Source: Cliona cf. orientalis
Taxonomy: Eukaryota; Porifera; Demospongiae; Clionaida; Clionaidae
Direction: 5' to 3'
DNA length: 64,000 nucleotides
NCBI GenBank assembly: GCA_963930775.1
Contig: OZ005689.1
Coordinates: 3,038,001-3,102,000 of the forward strand
Numbering within the stretch: position 1 is the first letter of the stretch; every line of letters begins with the position of its first letter. The notes below the pieces were generated by a model. The model was not told the DNA's origin and made no database searches. It saw only the letters and a list, made by a program, of their open reading frames with translations. Positions 1-13,092 of the stretch are shown piece by piece. A program made the position numbers and the translations under genes.

Positions 1-65
1 TTCTTGGAATCAAATCTGTGGTTGAGCTATAGTGCAGTTTCTGACAGAAGAGAGTGACTACTGAC

Positions 66-3000
66 CTCCCACGTGATGTAGAGAGATAGCTCAAGAGGTA
101 GTAGCACGATGTTTTGGGGAGGGCCACTTGGAGCTGCATGAGAAAGTAAGCATATCTCTTACATTTATAAAACTCATGTTAAAAATTTAATAGATAATGT
201 CCCCAGGCTCTCCCAGCATTTTAATATTTACATATAGAAAAGGTGGGAGGGCTGGCTAGACAATATCAGTATGTACTCATGAGAACTTATCAAACAAAGT
301 ACACATTCCAAAATTAAACCACATACCAGTTTCCCTTGTGGAATCCACAGAAGATACATCAGTACCAGCTATTCCATCTGCATAGATCGGTCTGATGGTG
401 AATTCGTACTGCGTTCCCCCGGCAAGATTCTGCACCGTTCTACTCCTAGATGTCCCACCAGAGGTAAACTCCATCACTGGGATATTGGGGGCTCCGACAA
501 CCCTTATTTCCAGCTCATAGGACTGAGGGATGTTGCCCGGTCTGGGGGTCCACAGGACGAAGACTGTGGAGGAACTGAGCACTGTGACATCCAATGAGAG
601 AACAGGGACACCTGAAAGAAACGTTAGTACAATGATAAGCAATACTATCCTCATAAACAATATCAAAATGGCACCAAAATTCATAGAAGAATGAGTTAAC
701 AGGTCCATGTATGGTAAACATTGCAAATAAATTCATGATGTTTGCTTCATACATTTGGGGGGTGTGTATTGCCATAGCAACGCAGGCATTGAATATTCTC
801 AAATTATAGTACATGTAAGTGAGTGACTAAAATTAATATCTGCATATGCAGTTTAGTAGCAACTGAGATAACAATATCTCTGATGAAATGCAATGTATAA
901 ACAGAGTTACTGCATAGTACGAAATTTTAGGGAGGAACTGGCTAAGTGGGCAAATGTTGGCAGATTAAAAAAAACCTTCTAGATGAGCATGGACACCTAT
1001 GACATTAAGCATTCACACTGCCAAAAATTACGGCCATCTTGCCAAATTTAATGCCCACCCAGCTGCAGATTATCTGCTACATGGTAGTTACCTCTCACAA
1101 TGATTTCAACTTGTCCACTGTCACTCCCCACAGAGTTCGACGCCACACAGGTGTACATACCAACACTCGCAGCATTGGCTGCAAAGACAGTGAGATCGCC
1201 ATTTAACTCCACTCGATACCTGTTCTGAGTCAGTCCGCTGGGAGGGGTCCACTGCACCATGGGGGAGGGTTGCCCCTCCGAGGGGCAGGAGAGGGTGAAG
1301 GTCTGGCCAAGAGTGGCCGTGATCGGTACGGTTGGGTTTGGGATGTTGACAGATGGAGCATCTGTGAAAGACGGAAGAAAGAAGCAGTATTAAATTTTTC
1401 CGTACTTTAAACACTCCCTTCATTTTTTGTCTCTAACTCCACAATCCATGCTCTGATTCAAACTTAATTAGGGCCCAGGAATAATAAAATAGCTACATGC
1501 CCACCGTTCTAGTTTATAGTACGTATACATGCATGTAATTAATGTGCAATCTATAATTTAAACAGGCAATGCACACACATGTATAGAACTCCTGCTATCA
1601 CAAACAAAGCTGCTTACAGTTGACGGAGATGGTCCCCATGGCACTTGACTGTCCATACTGGTTCTGAATCTCACACACAAACGTCCCACTATCCTCCCGA
1701 AGCACACTGGCAATGTTTAGCTGTCCTGTCACTCCCGTGGAAAACCGACTGGCAGGGAGGACCTGGCCGTCCTGACGAGACCAGGTGACCGTACCCTCGG
1801 GAAAGTTAAAACGAGTGAGACAGGAAATGGAGGCATTGATAGCTCCCTCGTTGAGAGTGACTGATTCCACTTCACTGGCCACTGGCGCACCTGAAGTATG
1901 AAGATAAATGATGTAATGATGATGTCATACTAATATTATGGTGTTACGTACAAGATCCAAATTACTATATCTTTCATATGTTATATCCCAGACTCTTTTG
2001 TGCACTCTAGGTAAAAAAACCCTTAACTAAACTCCCTAAGATCAATCACCAGCCGAGTATCAACACTTCTTTAGGTACAATGACCATCTATCTCTTCATA
2101 CATAATAATAATTATGACTACCATTATTGCAGCACGTACCTTCTACTCTGACCATGGCATCTTGTCTCATGCTACCGAGACGATTCTCAACAAGACACTC
2201 GTACATCCCACTGTCCTCTCTCTCAACGTCATGCAGCTGCAACCCGTTAGAGAATTTGGTGAACGTCGTTCCAAAGTTAGGCAGCTGGGTTCTCTGTTCA
2301 AAGATGTCCGTCTTGAACCAGGTGGTCCACGGTTGGGGGAAACCGTTTGGAACACAGCTGAGGAATGCTGTGGTTCCAGGGGCCAGGTCCATGCTTGAAG
2401 GGGAAATTGTGATTCGAGGGGGCTCTGTGTGAGCAAGTGGAGAATTAGAGGTTAGTATGAATCGAAAAAATAACAATAGAAAAAGAAGATTCTTGGTGTT
2501 TGCAATGGTGGTAAACAACTTAAGCTGTATTTTGGAAATTCAGAATAGATGTCTTAAAATTTTCAGCACTTACATACCTCCGACAGTTACATACACTTGT
2601 GATGTCACAAACTCAAACCCAGTGCTGACATTGCACCGATAAACTCCAGTATAGCTCTCTGAAGGATTGGACACAGTGAGAGATCCATTGGGCCAAGTCT
2701 GGAGCCGTGGATCTCTGGCCAAAGAGAGAAGGGTCCCGTTGAGGTACCAGGATTGGATGGAGTTTGGAGGGCCCGTCCACATGCAGTCGAGGGTGAACGG
2801 CGTACCAATGGTGAGGTAGAGGGGTGTGGTCGTTGCCTGGGTGATCCTGGGTGGAGCTGTACATGTATGAAATTAATGTAATTATGCTCACTTAATTATT
2901 GCTACATAATAGTTGCACTAACAAATATGAGCATGTCCACATTAAATTTAGCAACATGCAGTTATCACAAACAAATCATGAGCTGCAACAACTTGCGTCA

Positions 3001-5960
3001 GGGTACGTGAGTGAGTTTAATCACAGACACACACCACTACCAGGCAGCCTTTCTACATACACATGTACAATTACTTACACAGGACAGTGAGGGTGGCTTG
3101 AGCACGAATAGTTGCTATAGAGTTACCAGCAGTACACTGGTAGACACCGGCATCGTCCGACGACACACTGAACAAATTTAGAGTTATTCCAGTGTCCACT
3201 GCTGACGACTGTAGTGTCCGTCCGACCCTTGTCCAAGTGTACGAGGGGGGAGGGGGACCAACGGCCTCGCATCGAAATGTGACGTCTTGGCCGGAGGACA
3301 CTGTTATATCACTAGGTGTGAGAGTGAAGAGGGGTGGACCTGTGTGCGTATGTGTGTATGTATATGTGTATGTGTGTACGCATGTGTGTGTGTGTGTGTG
3401 GTATATATGTGGTGGGTGTGGCAGTATCATGAATATCATTACAGAATGCAATTTCAACTATGTATATCTACATGTATATGGTCTGTATTCAGCAACACAT
3501 CAATAGCTATGTATGAACTAGGAAATAAGGCCATCATAATTATTGAGTATCTCCTACTAGTTTATGTGAGTAGACATATACCGCTTACCTTCCACAACAA
3601 TATTGAAGTCTGCTCTGACTTGTCCAGCTCGATTGGTGGCCACACATGTATAGGTACCAGAGTCACTTCTTGTTAGGATGCCAAACTGAGGGACTCCCCC
3701 TATTATTGGAATGGGACTCCCATTGGGTTGGAACCAGGAATAAGTAGGGGTAGGCTCCCCTGTGGCTTCACAATTGGGAGGTGGAGGGTTCAGGAAGACG
3801 TTCTCGAGTACAGTGAGGTTTGAGGGTGCAACAGTGATCCTAGGAGGAACTGTGTATGCAGGTTTGATTGTAATGAGTTAACTGAATGGGATAATTAATT
3901 TTGTATAAACCTGAGTATGCCACAAAATGTGTTTGAGAATAAAATGCATTGTGTCATACTAAGTATTATAGGAACATGATATAAAGTAGATTCTTATTTA
4001 CGTACCATCGATTACTAAAACTGCAGTGACTGTCTCCATATCACCAAATGAATCAGCAGCTGTGCACACATAGTTGCCACCATCCTGTAGCTGGACGTTC
4101 GAAACAGTCAAAGCCAGGCTGTTAGCCGTGCGAGCAATGCCCGTTGTTATGACACTAGATCCTCTACTCCATTGGATGGAGGTCAGGTGAATGCCATCAG
4201 GTGCTGAGCATGTGACGACAGTGTTGTCGCCCTGGACGACCGTGACAGGACTGCCAGGAGATAGTGATAGAGTGAGAGGTGGAGGGGGAGCTGTGTATAT
4301 GAGGAGGGAGGGAGGGAGGGAGGGAGAAAGAGAGAGGAATTACATAACACATGTTGGTGTGTGTGTGCATGCATATTATATATATTATACATGTGGTAAG
4401 GATGTTGTTGAAATTCCACTGTTCCAAATAAGGAAGTTGTGTTTACCCGGGATACAACCACATCCACAATAGTCTACCACAACTTGTAACTCTCATTCAT
4501 CAGATGACTCTGTGGCGCAACGGTAGCGCGTCTGACTCCAGATCAGAAGGTTGCGTGTTCGAATCACGTCAGGGTCATTAATTTTTTCTTTATTCCTTTT
4601 TTTCCCTATGCTAGGCTGACCAGTACACAGTTTTAACACAGACTCCTTGATGTTGCAGCGACAATAATGTAATGGTGACATAAGCCAAGATTTCCTTTTA
4701 TAGGCACAGGCTCAAACAGACTTAGAATATTTTATATACTCAGAAGATACACAAAATTCAATGTACTATAACATTATTATCTGAGGGTAATTACTGAGCT
4801 GCCTTCAACGACCATTTTATTAAGTCATGAGGATTGTTACTATAATAATTATTCCTGCTCATTTTTGAGACAGTTAAGATCTCTACTTAGAGATGAGGCT
4901 ATAATATACGTGTAGTACACTCACTTCCGACTGTCAGCCGTCCAGAGGTTGTGTTCCTCCCAAAGCTATTTTGGGCCGTACAGATGTAGTAGCCTTCGTC
5001 CGACTCCTGCACATTTGTCACGGTGAGAGTGGTGGAGGGTGATATGGTGACTCTACCACCAGTCGTGAGGTTTCGCTGGACACCCGCTGAGTCGTACGAC
5101 CAGGTGACAGTGGCAGAGGGAATGCTGAGGACGTCACAGCTGAACTCTGCCCTCCCTCCTACAGCGACCGTGATGGAAGGTAGAGGTGTTCCAAACTCAG
5201 GGTGGCCTAAAAGAGTGACAAAACATTCACTTTGATAGAGGTATATACAATAAATTGTGCAACCAGTGCACTGTGGTGATATTTCTTAAGCAAATAAAAA
5301 ATGGAGGATACATAAAGTTTAAATTTGACTACAAAATTGACTCTAGCCTTGACTCAAGTGCATGGAGACGAAGCTAAAGTGAACGGGCCCAAACACCCCA
5401 CACCCAAATGAATAATTGGACTCAAAATTATGTCTTCTTTTATACTTCTTTCTGGATTTATCTTTGTATCAGTATCAAGTGTATTCATGTTGTTTACCAT
5501 GAACAGTCAGTGTTCCAACACTGCTGGCTGCTAGGATCTGGTTGGAATTGCCCACGGCAATGCACTGGTATCCTCCGGCGTCTGGATATATGACAGAGCT
5601 GATCCTCAACTCACTATCACCAGCACTCGAGTCATAGGAGATGGTGAATCTAGAGTCGATAGGGGTGACCGTGACGCCATCTTTGAACCAGAGAATGTTC
5701 TCGGGAGGCGTGGGGTCCCTGGCAGAGCATCTTAGCGTGGTGGGGTAGCCCACGAGGACGGTGGATGTGGCGGGAGAATCTCGAAACACCAGTTGGCAAA
5801 GACCGCCTGCGGTTGAAACATAATAAGCCATGCAACGAGCCCCTCCCACCACAGTGACGCTGCACACAATGCGGTTTGCAGAAATTATCATAGCTTAGCG
5901 CTCACCTGTAAAGACTGACAGCAGAGAGAGACAGAAAAGAAAACCTTGCTCTGTTTCCAT
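66..5960 (-). CDS. Multi-Ig plus FN3 cell-surface protein, 3' end beyond window
   Basis: Twelve coding exons: 5906-5960, 5498-5806, 4925-5206, 4006-4290, 3589-3849, 3079-3339, 2578-2856, 2140-2424, 1618-1890, 1092-1361, 327-611, 66-133. All junctions are GT-AG and keep one frame (about 971 codons seen). Exon 1 is a signal peptide starting METEQG and ending in phase 1. The next nine exons are each one Ig domain, phase 1 at both ends, with the Cys...Trp...Asp-x-Gly-x-Tyr-x-Cys pattern (for example DAGGYQC in the first, DDAGVYQC in the fifth). Exon 327-611 is an FN3 domain. Exon 66-133 starts a second FN3 and stops after Trp-Glu at a phase-0 donor, so the gene continues left of the window, where a membrane segment may lie. 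This is the layout of Robo/contactin-like adhesion or recognition proteins; I cannot name an orthologue. It diverges from the gene at 6159. Confidence 0.85.
4506..4577 (+). tRNA. trnW-CCA: tRNA-Trp (anticodon CCA)
   Basis: A complete 72-nt cloverleaf without intron. The acceptor stem 4506-4512 pairs with 4570-4576 (one G-T wobble), the anticodon loop 4536-4542 carries CCA at 4538-4540, the T loop is TTCGAAT, and the discriminator base is A at 4577. A T-run that fits RNA polymerase III termination begins about 7 nt downstream. The gene lies on the plus strand inside an intron (4291-4924) of the minus-strand Ig gene, so the two transcription units are antisense. It closely resembles the usual animal tRNA-Trp. 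Confidence 0.95.
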
Positions 5961-6158
5961 ACTAAGTTTATTTGAAACCCTATCCGCTGATTTGAAGTAA
6001 TACAATTTTTGAACGTATTGTGACCACTGCAAATCAAGTGAATGTGGGTGGAGCTAAAACCGACACGCGTACGCCCATACTGGATGGGAGTATGCGGATC
6101 CGGATTCGAATTCGGCGCTGTTCTATTCCACTTTGCGATCTAAAGCTCGCGAGCCAGC
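5961..6158. promoter_or_regulatory. Short divergent promoter between two receptor genes
   Basis: Only 198 bp separate the start codon at 5960 (minus) from the proposed start codon at 6159 (plus), so both genes must share this region for their 5' UTRs and promoters. I see no clear TATA box. A CpG-containing segment lies near 6060-6120. The assignment rests on gene layout alone. Confidence 0.5.
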
Positions 6159-9100
6159 ATGCCAGGGGTCGGCTCTACTTTCTCGTGTTGTCTACTTGTA
6201 CTTTCCCTCCATCGTTCAGCTTCAATTTGTGTGCCGGAACTGACAGGTATCTTATCAAGTTATAGTGGGTTATATGGCTCTTTTATGTGGGTTTATGTAC
6301 GTACAGTGATGTGTGGGTGACGCTAACCACATGTTTATACAGTACCAGTATGTGATTTTATGAACAGTACAACAGTGGTAATTGTTAAGGTCACATGAGA
6401 CACTGAATGGGTCTGAAGTGAAATCAGTCACATTTAATACATGGTAGTCTCGTGCCCAGCCCCCTTTCACGCACGCGGAGAGAAGGGGTCTGGCCAAACG
6501 TGTATGGGGCCCGTGTCGCCGAGGAATGTATGATGTCACGTATTTCTGGTGTGCATGAATAAGAAACGCGAATGAATTAACATTCCATTGGGCACCAAGG
6601 GTCAGTATATTCCGTACGAATGCGCACGCGCACAATCATTAATGTGCATTCCATTCATGCCTGCGCAGTCATGTGACTTGATCGGTGCATCTGATTAGCG
6701 CGCACTGTACATTGCACGGGCGACACGGGCCCTATACACGTTTGGCCAGATCCCTTCTCTCCGCGTGCGTGAAAGGGGCTGGGCACGAGACTAATTACAT
6801 GGTTGATTTTACCAAGTCAGTAAATTCTATTATACATATACAATACTATATTTATACCAGGAATCAACCCATTAAATATCTACTACGTCTATGTATGATA
6901 CAATCATATGGGAGTATGTTCCAACAAATTAAAATGAGCACATGCTTCGCCGAACAGTGAATAGTACCAGAGGCGTAGGAAGATGGTTTGGTGTGTATAA
7001 AACTGAGCCTATAGGTATGTAACTATCAGAAAATGCAGGGGCACCATCCCCCAGAGCCCCCATGGTTCCTATGCCTATGAGTACAGAGATTGTGGGATAG
7101 AGCTAAGTAATTGAAACCTTATGCTACCTTTACTACACCTATTTTTATGTGATAATAATTATGCACATATATATAGTGACATTGTTGTGACTGCTATTCA
7201 TGATGATTGAAAGGACAACAATAGCTTCCCCGCATGTAACCATGAATCTTTGTGCTGGCACCTATTGTATATATCGTGAGGCCATTTTTACCCCGCGTGT
7301 ATGTGCAAGGGGTAAAGCAATCGGTTTACATGTATCTGTCTATCGTTGTCGTCATCGGCACAAAAATCACCAGATCTCGTGTTCTAGGCATCTGTGCGTG
7401 CTGTAAGCACAACCAATCGGTAGATATTGGTGAAAAACTGGTTTGTATACGTGCTTTGAATTGCTCAAAAGGGCTTACTAGTGCTACAAATCGTGCATTT
7501 TCTGTTCAGTATACCTGTAGTTTATCAACCACACCCACTCTCTTGGCATATGCTGATACGACTGCGCATGCTCAAGCTCAGTGTTGGAAAGGGTCATCAA
7601 ATCACAAAACGGCTCTGCCGCAGAGTGTTGCAATACTACGCTACAGTGGCTCCAGAGTGCACGGGGTATGTGCTCTGCAGAGCTCTAGTAGTTTACTTAA
7701 TAGTTTGTGCACATGACTATACTTATCCTATTGTTTGTTTATCATAGCTCCTCTTGAAGCTGGATGCGCTTGCCCAGATGAAACATTGATATTCACATGT
7801 GTTACACAGGGAGGAATACGTACTGAGTGGAGAGGAAGTGCTTTTAATTGTCCTGATACTCAAAACCAAATACTATTGCGACATATACGTAATACTAGCT
7901 CACAAACTTTCCAGTGTAATGATGGATCAATAACAGGGCGACTACTGAACGTCAGTGATGATTGCTATACTTCACAGCTTAATATTACTGTCACTGCCAG
8001 AGTAAATAATGAAATAGTGCAGTGCATGCACACATCTGACACAGCAGTACCAGCTGTACCTGTCGGTAGTGCTAGAATTCTCCAAATATCAGGTAGGTAC
8101 ATGTAACACTAATGTATGTTGAGTCTACTGACCTAATTCAATTCAGGTCCATATCCACCACCATACAATGTTACACTAGTTACTATTGCTAATGGAAAGC
8201 TTCTTTTTAACTGGGATTCAGTTAACAACAGCTGCCCTTACTTTCTGATTACGGCTGATGACTGTGGTATTTGTGCCAATTCTACAAATTCAACTAATAT
8301 CACTTGCTCGACAATCAATAATATGCTATTGACTAGCAATGCTGCAACCGTGTGTACTTTCAGAATTCAAAGTGTAATATGTGGTCACATTAGCAATCAT
8401 AGTGATCCAATCTCGGTGAGACTAAAAGGTATGTGATTGTGTATAATGTAATTGGAGATAATATTTCCATTCACAATTGCTTTTTATAAAAATAGTTCCT
8501 GATGCACCAAAAGTACAAATCATCCCTCGCTATTTTAGTGATAATCGGTCCCTAGCTTTCTTCAGACTTCGTGTTCAACAAGTGGTATGTTTTACTGTGT
8601 GCAGTCAAGACGGTGTATGATTATGTATAGTTATCATAATAATTATTATTGTCTTACAGGATTCATTCCATTTTACTGATAGCATCTCCAGCCATGTATC
8701 AAATTATAGCATTTCATTTTACAACTCCTCCTCTAATGTGATGAGTACAACATCCACTCGTCCCGTTTGTGATGCAGATATTTGTCACTATTTTTTCAAT
8801 ATGTCCTCTATTATTTGTGTGGAAGATCAAAAACTGACCATCTCAGCGATTAATCAGCTTGGACAAGGATCTGCAACTATGATTACACTTGGTATGGAAT
8901 ATGTCATTAAACAACATTGCTGATGCTTAACAACTGTCTATATAATCATTTCTAGGTTGTTTCAATAATTTCGTCAGAATCGAAGCCGATTCTTCCTCTT
9001 ATACTATTAAATGCATATTTCTAAATCAGATAGATACTGAGAAATCTTGCGGTGTTATATATGGACTATGTCATCAGGAAATGAATCGAACTATTGCACG

Positions 9101-12100
9101 TGGACCCACAAGGAATAATTCTATCACTATAACACTTGAAACAGACCATATAAATCAACCGTTGTGCTTTATTGTAAATGCTACAATTGGAATACTAAAC
9201 ATTGAAGTAGAAGGAATGCTCCGTAAGTACTGTGTGTGCATGGACTTACTACAATTATGTGTGTAGAGTGTATATCAATATACGTAGACTTCCCCCACCC
9301 ATGGGACTCCCGCACACATATAAGGCAATGTACCGAAGGAAGAGAAATTTTGGGGGTGGGGAGGACAGAGGGGATTCAAGGCCCCTCTGTCATTTTTCAA
9401 TGTATATTTTTCAGTGTGCCTTGTAATAAAAAAAAAGCGAAAGCCTTACGAATGCTCTCTGATACTTGCTCAGCCACTATAAGCATCAGTAATTATTTTG
9501 GAGAGACCACAGCAAGCATATTCATGAGTACAATAATAATTATGCCACAGCTACAAAACCACTGTTAACCATGCTGCTTTCACTATTCATGTTTATACAG
9601 TACTACAGTGGAACCCCGCTTAGCGGACACCCCTCAACAGCGGACACCTGCGATATAACGGACAATTCTGAATGTCCGGATTGTATTTCCATAGACTTCA
9701 ATACATTCAAACCCCCTCAATAGCGGACACCCCGTTATTCCGTATAACGGACACTTATTTTGGTCCCGTTCGAGCCTGCGCAATAATGAACAACCTCGCA
9801 TAATGGACAGTTAGGCCACACCCACCATTAAAATCAGTCGGTTTCAGCGACCAGTAACTACAGTAAAGCCTAAATATGTCTCATATTCTTGCTTAGAAGC
9901 TGTCAGTTGACAGACTCTCTCATCAGTACGGTCTTCATCGTCGTCCACAGTAGTGCTTTATCATAGCTGGCCGCGATTGTAGGAGGGGTGTGGTCAACCA
10001 CTAACCCCTGAGCTAAGGATACCTCGCTACAACGGACAAAATTTTTGGTCCCAATGGTGTCCACTTTAGAGGGATTCCACTGTTTATACATAGCACCATC
10101 TTTTCCCCTCCTCTTATTTTAAGGATATAATCATAGCCACGCATTATCCATGCTCTATATATTATGTATTACAGATTCTGTACCAAGTAATTCTGACACT
10201 AGTGAAAATATAATCATTGCCGTGATTGTATCAATTATTATACTTGTGTTGGTGGTGGTGTTTAGTATAATAATAGCTGTTGTTCTTGTGAAAAAGAAAC
10301 TGAAAGGAAAGAAGGATGAAAGCCAAACTGAAACTGTTGATATGCAGGTATATAAAGCATAATCAGTATCATTAGTACCACAGGGCATGCAGGTAATCTC
10401 GTTCCCAGACCTAGTCCTTGAGGAGGGAAAAGGGATTGGGTCATGATTCGGATGACTTGGGCTGTTTGCTTGGCTTTGCTGGCTCTGGCCACTCATACTG
10501 ACACAGGTATGCTTGAATCAGATCTGATTGGCCAGCAAGGCTTCATGGGTGATTAAACGTCGTAAAATTGTGCTTTCAAATTACAACTATTAGCAAGTCA
10601 TATGCAGTGCTGCCAAAGATTAGGATTTTTATCCTAATATTAGGATTTTTGAGCATCAATTTTGCTTTATTAGCATATGCAAATTAGTAATATTAGGATT
10701 TTGTTAGCCTTCTACTCCCATAAGGTACAGTGCTTTCCATGATTATCTCAGGATTTATGGTATAATTCATTGTCAAAAGATTATGGCAGCCCTGCATATG
10801 ACCGGCTAAAGCCGTGATATTATGATTGGGATGTCCTTAGCAAGTTATATGACTGGTTAAAGCTGTGATCTGATTGGGATATCCTCCATGGGTCGTCAAC
10901 TGGACTGAGATTTTTATCCATAGTTGAGTTGCCAGACTCTTTCCTCCCCTTGAGGGTCACAGGGAGTCTGGGGATGAGACTACAGCACATACAGTCCTGT
11001 TCCTAGATCCCATTTGATGTCTTCCCTCCTTGATGACCATCATCAAGGAGGGGAAGATCTTGTGTTACACAGGCCTGTACACAGCCTTTCTTAAAGGGGG
11101 ATTACATGGGGGCGTGGCTCAGACAGGTATGCTGTGGGCATTAGCCCACAGCCCACCTAAATTTTGGAAATTTAGACTCTTTGAGGGTGATTCTGAGGCA
11201 TTCTGACAATAATAATGGGCTGATGCTGCTAGCTACTAGACTAGCACTATAATAATATTATGTACACTGGCTATGCAATTGCGCAATCTATTGCACATCC
11301 GGTGTGCGTTATTTGGAAAACAACACTTCGTTTTGTACAGAAGCATATCAATGTCATGCCCCACCTTACCCTAGTGCGGGCAAAGGGTCGGGATTTGTAA
11401 GGATTTAGGTGGGGAATAGCTGCCCCAGGGGTGGGGAATTTACCTTAGTCTGGAAATCAGCACAGAACTACTAAAAATACCCTTACTGGGCTATATATAG
11501 TGTCACCATGACGTTAGTACTTAGACCTCAAGTAGTAGCCTTGGTTAACACTAATGTGGCTTAAGTGAGTGTTATGTAAACTGTATGTCTAGCATTGTGC
11601 ACCTGCACAAGGACCTGCATATTCAGTAGTAGGTGGGGATTGGTGTGTCTTTTGATTACAGGAGCTTCCCCCAGGGGTGGGATAATTGATAAAAGTAGTG
11701 GTCAAATCCCCACCCTATCCCCACATATGCCCGCACTAGGGTAGGTGGGGCAATACATTGATAGGTGCATAAGTTACACCTGGATTATTTCTAGCGCTAT
11801 GCTAGGTGGCCAAAAAAGGGGGGTTCGTCCGAACCCCCTCGAACCTCCCCTGTGTACGGGCCTAGTGTGCCATCACATCATTGCTTGTGAGCCAATACAG
11901 CCCTATTCACATGATTTGCTGAGCTTGCAGAACCCTCACCGCTACATGCATGCATGACTCATGCACGTTTAGATCTATACTAGCATATCTCGCTGTGTAT
12001 GCCGGTTCAATATCAGGAGTATTGAACTGGCTACATACCCTGCACCTGAACAGGGTTCTGTTACTAGAGTCAGTGCATGATCTAAGAGTTGGAGGAAGGC

Positions 12101-13092
12101 ACCTGGCTATGTATATCACTATTATAAATTGAGCCATTGCCTGCATTGATGACTGACCAGCAAGGCACAGGATGGCAATCATGTAAGCACATGCAGACTG
12201 GCAACAGCTCAGTGCACACTATACTACACCACTGGGCAAGACTTAACATGACCACTCTTCCTTGATGCCTACATGGTATACCTTGAATACATACTTTCTC
12301 TCAGACGACCCTTACGATTATTTAACACAGGATGGATGGACGGACGGACAAAAATTGCCAAACGATTGCTATAATCCTCCGCCTACGCTTTGCGGCAAGG
12401 GTTAATAATATACGAGTTCCCAAGGCCTTCGTTAGTATGCATAATATGATGGTGGGGGAGGGGGTTGGACAGGAATCAAACTATATTATTAATATAGGGC
12501 AGGTCTCATTATCTTGATTACGGTACATGTAACTACCTTGTATAGAATGGGGCTTAAGTATACCATGTGGTTAATTATATTATGTTAAGTCAAGTCACAT
12601 TGCTAATTTTGCAGTTACTGTATCTGTTATGCTTGTCCTATACTATAATAATAATATTGATTATTGATTGTATTAATTTTATAGCAACTACCCCCTCATG
12701 CAAAATACTTCGAGAGTGTTGTTAGAGGACACCATGTGTACAAAGTCATTTGGACACCTAGAATAGGGGAAGAACTTCCAACTGAACGTGAATTAGATAA
12801 TAAGTGGGATAAGTATGCAATAGCAATAATGAAGTCGGAAGATATAGTTGGGCATATTCCAAGAGATATTTCAAAAATATGTACAACATTTATTGAACGA
12901 GGAGGAAAGATTGAATGTAAAATTACTAAGCATCCACAACAGCAAAAAGATACAATGACCAAAGATGAGGAAAGATTAGAGGTTCCCTGTATTTATAAGC
13001 TTTCGATTGAAGACAAGCAAAATTTACAGGATACCGAAGAAAACCTTAATCGAAAAGATCGTTCTCTAGTCAAGTGGGTGAAACATTGGTAG
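6159..13092 (+). CDS. Cys-rich Ig-like/FN3-like receptor with a cytoplasmic HIRAN-like domain
   Basis: Proposed exons: 6159-6246, 7748-8092, 8147-8428, 8496-8584, 8660-8891, 8956-9222, 10175-10347, 12685-13092; phases match throughout and give 627 residues. Residues 1-22 look like a signal peptide (hydrophobic run CCLLVLSL). Residues 30-144 form a Cys-rich Ig-like module with GCACPDE and WRGSAFNC. Residues 145-238 are FN3-like with paired Cys (CGICANS, VICGHIS), followed by two further FN3-like modules to about 434. Many N-x-S/T sites fit an extracellular region. Residues about 446-473 are one membrane span followed by Lys-rich sequence. The last exon begins in phase 0 and encodes a HIRAN-like domain (RGHHVYKVIW, DIVGHIPRDI, EVPCIYK). 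If the last donor is not used, the tail would end MQVYKA. Exon 1 is the least certain; an alternative exon, 7330-7402, has a weaker leader. It is related to the genes at 14677 and 23185. Confidence 0.72.
6447..6792. mobile_element. MITE with GTCTCG-type inverted ends (family A)
   Basis: About 75-bp inverted arms, 6447-6522 and 6717-6792, beginning GTCTCGTGCCCAGCCCC and differing at a few bases. They enclose about 195 bp with no coding capacity. It lies in the first intron of the receptor at 6159. The same terminal motif bounds elements at 10396-10982 and 36981-37302, so it is a repeated non-autonomous family. Confidence 0.75.
9606..10082. mobile_element. Pogo/Tigger-like MITE
   Basis: The element starts CAGTGGAACCCC and ends in its inverse, with both subterminal arms running into GGACACC. 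The interior repeats the words AGCGGACACC and ATAACGGAC. CAGTGGAA-type termini are typical of the pogo/Tigger branch of Tc1/mariner. There is a TA at the left edge (9604-9605); the right flank is less clean. No transposase. It sits in the intron 9223-10174 of the receptor at 6159. Confidence 0.75.
10396..10982. mobile_element. Family A MITE copy with a nested smaller element
   Basis: Left end ATCTCGTTCCCAGACC near 10396, right end the inverse of AGTCTCATCCCCAGAC near 10982. The outer arms stay complementary for about 40 bp with mismatches. Inside, about 10612-10796, is a second inverted-repeat unit with ends GCTGCCAAAGATT and its imperfect inverse, which looks like a nested insertion. The element lies in the 2.3-kb intron before the HIRAN-like exon. 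Confidence 0.6.

Noticed and set aside
1-41. Continuation of the second FN3 domain of the first gene
   Set aside because: A possible acceptor near 41 would leave an intron of about 25 bp, too short to splice.
3192-3676. Plus-strand frames over 3192-3676
   Set aside because: They run through the (TG)n tract and antisense to the fourth and fifth Ig exons.
7252-7716. 154-codon plus-strand open frame
   Set aside because: It lies in the proposed first intron of the receptor at 6159. Part of it (7330-7402) could serve as a leader exon, but the hydrophobic core is weaker than that of 6159-6246.
12736-13092. Stand-alone small HIRAN-like gene starting at a GTG
   Set aside because: The open frame extends upstream of the GTG to a clean acceptor at 12684 in a phase that matches the receptor; no ATG is placed to start it. 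Kept only as an alternative.
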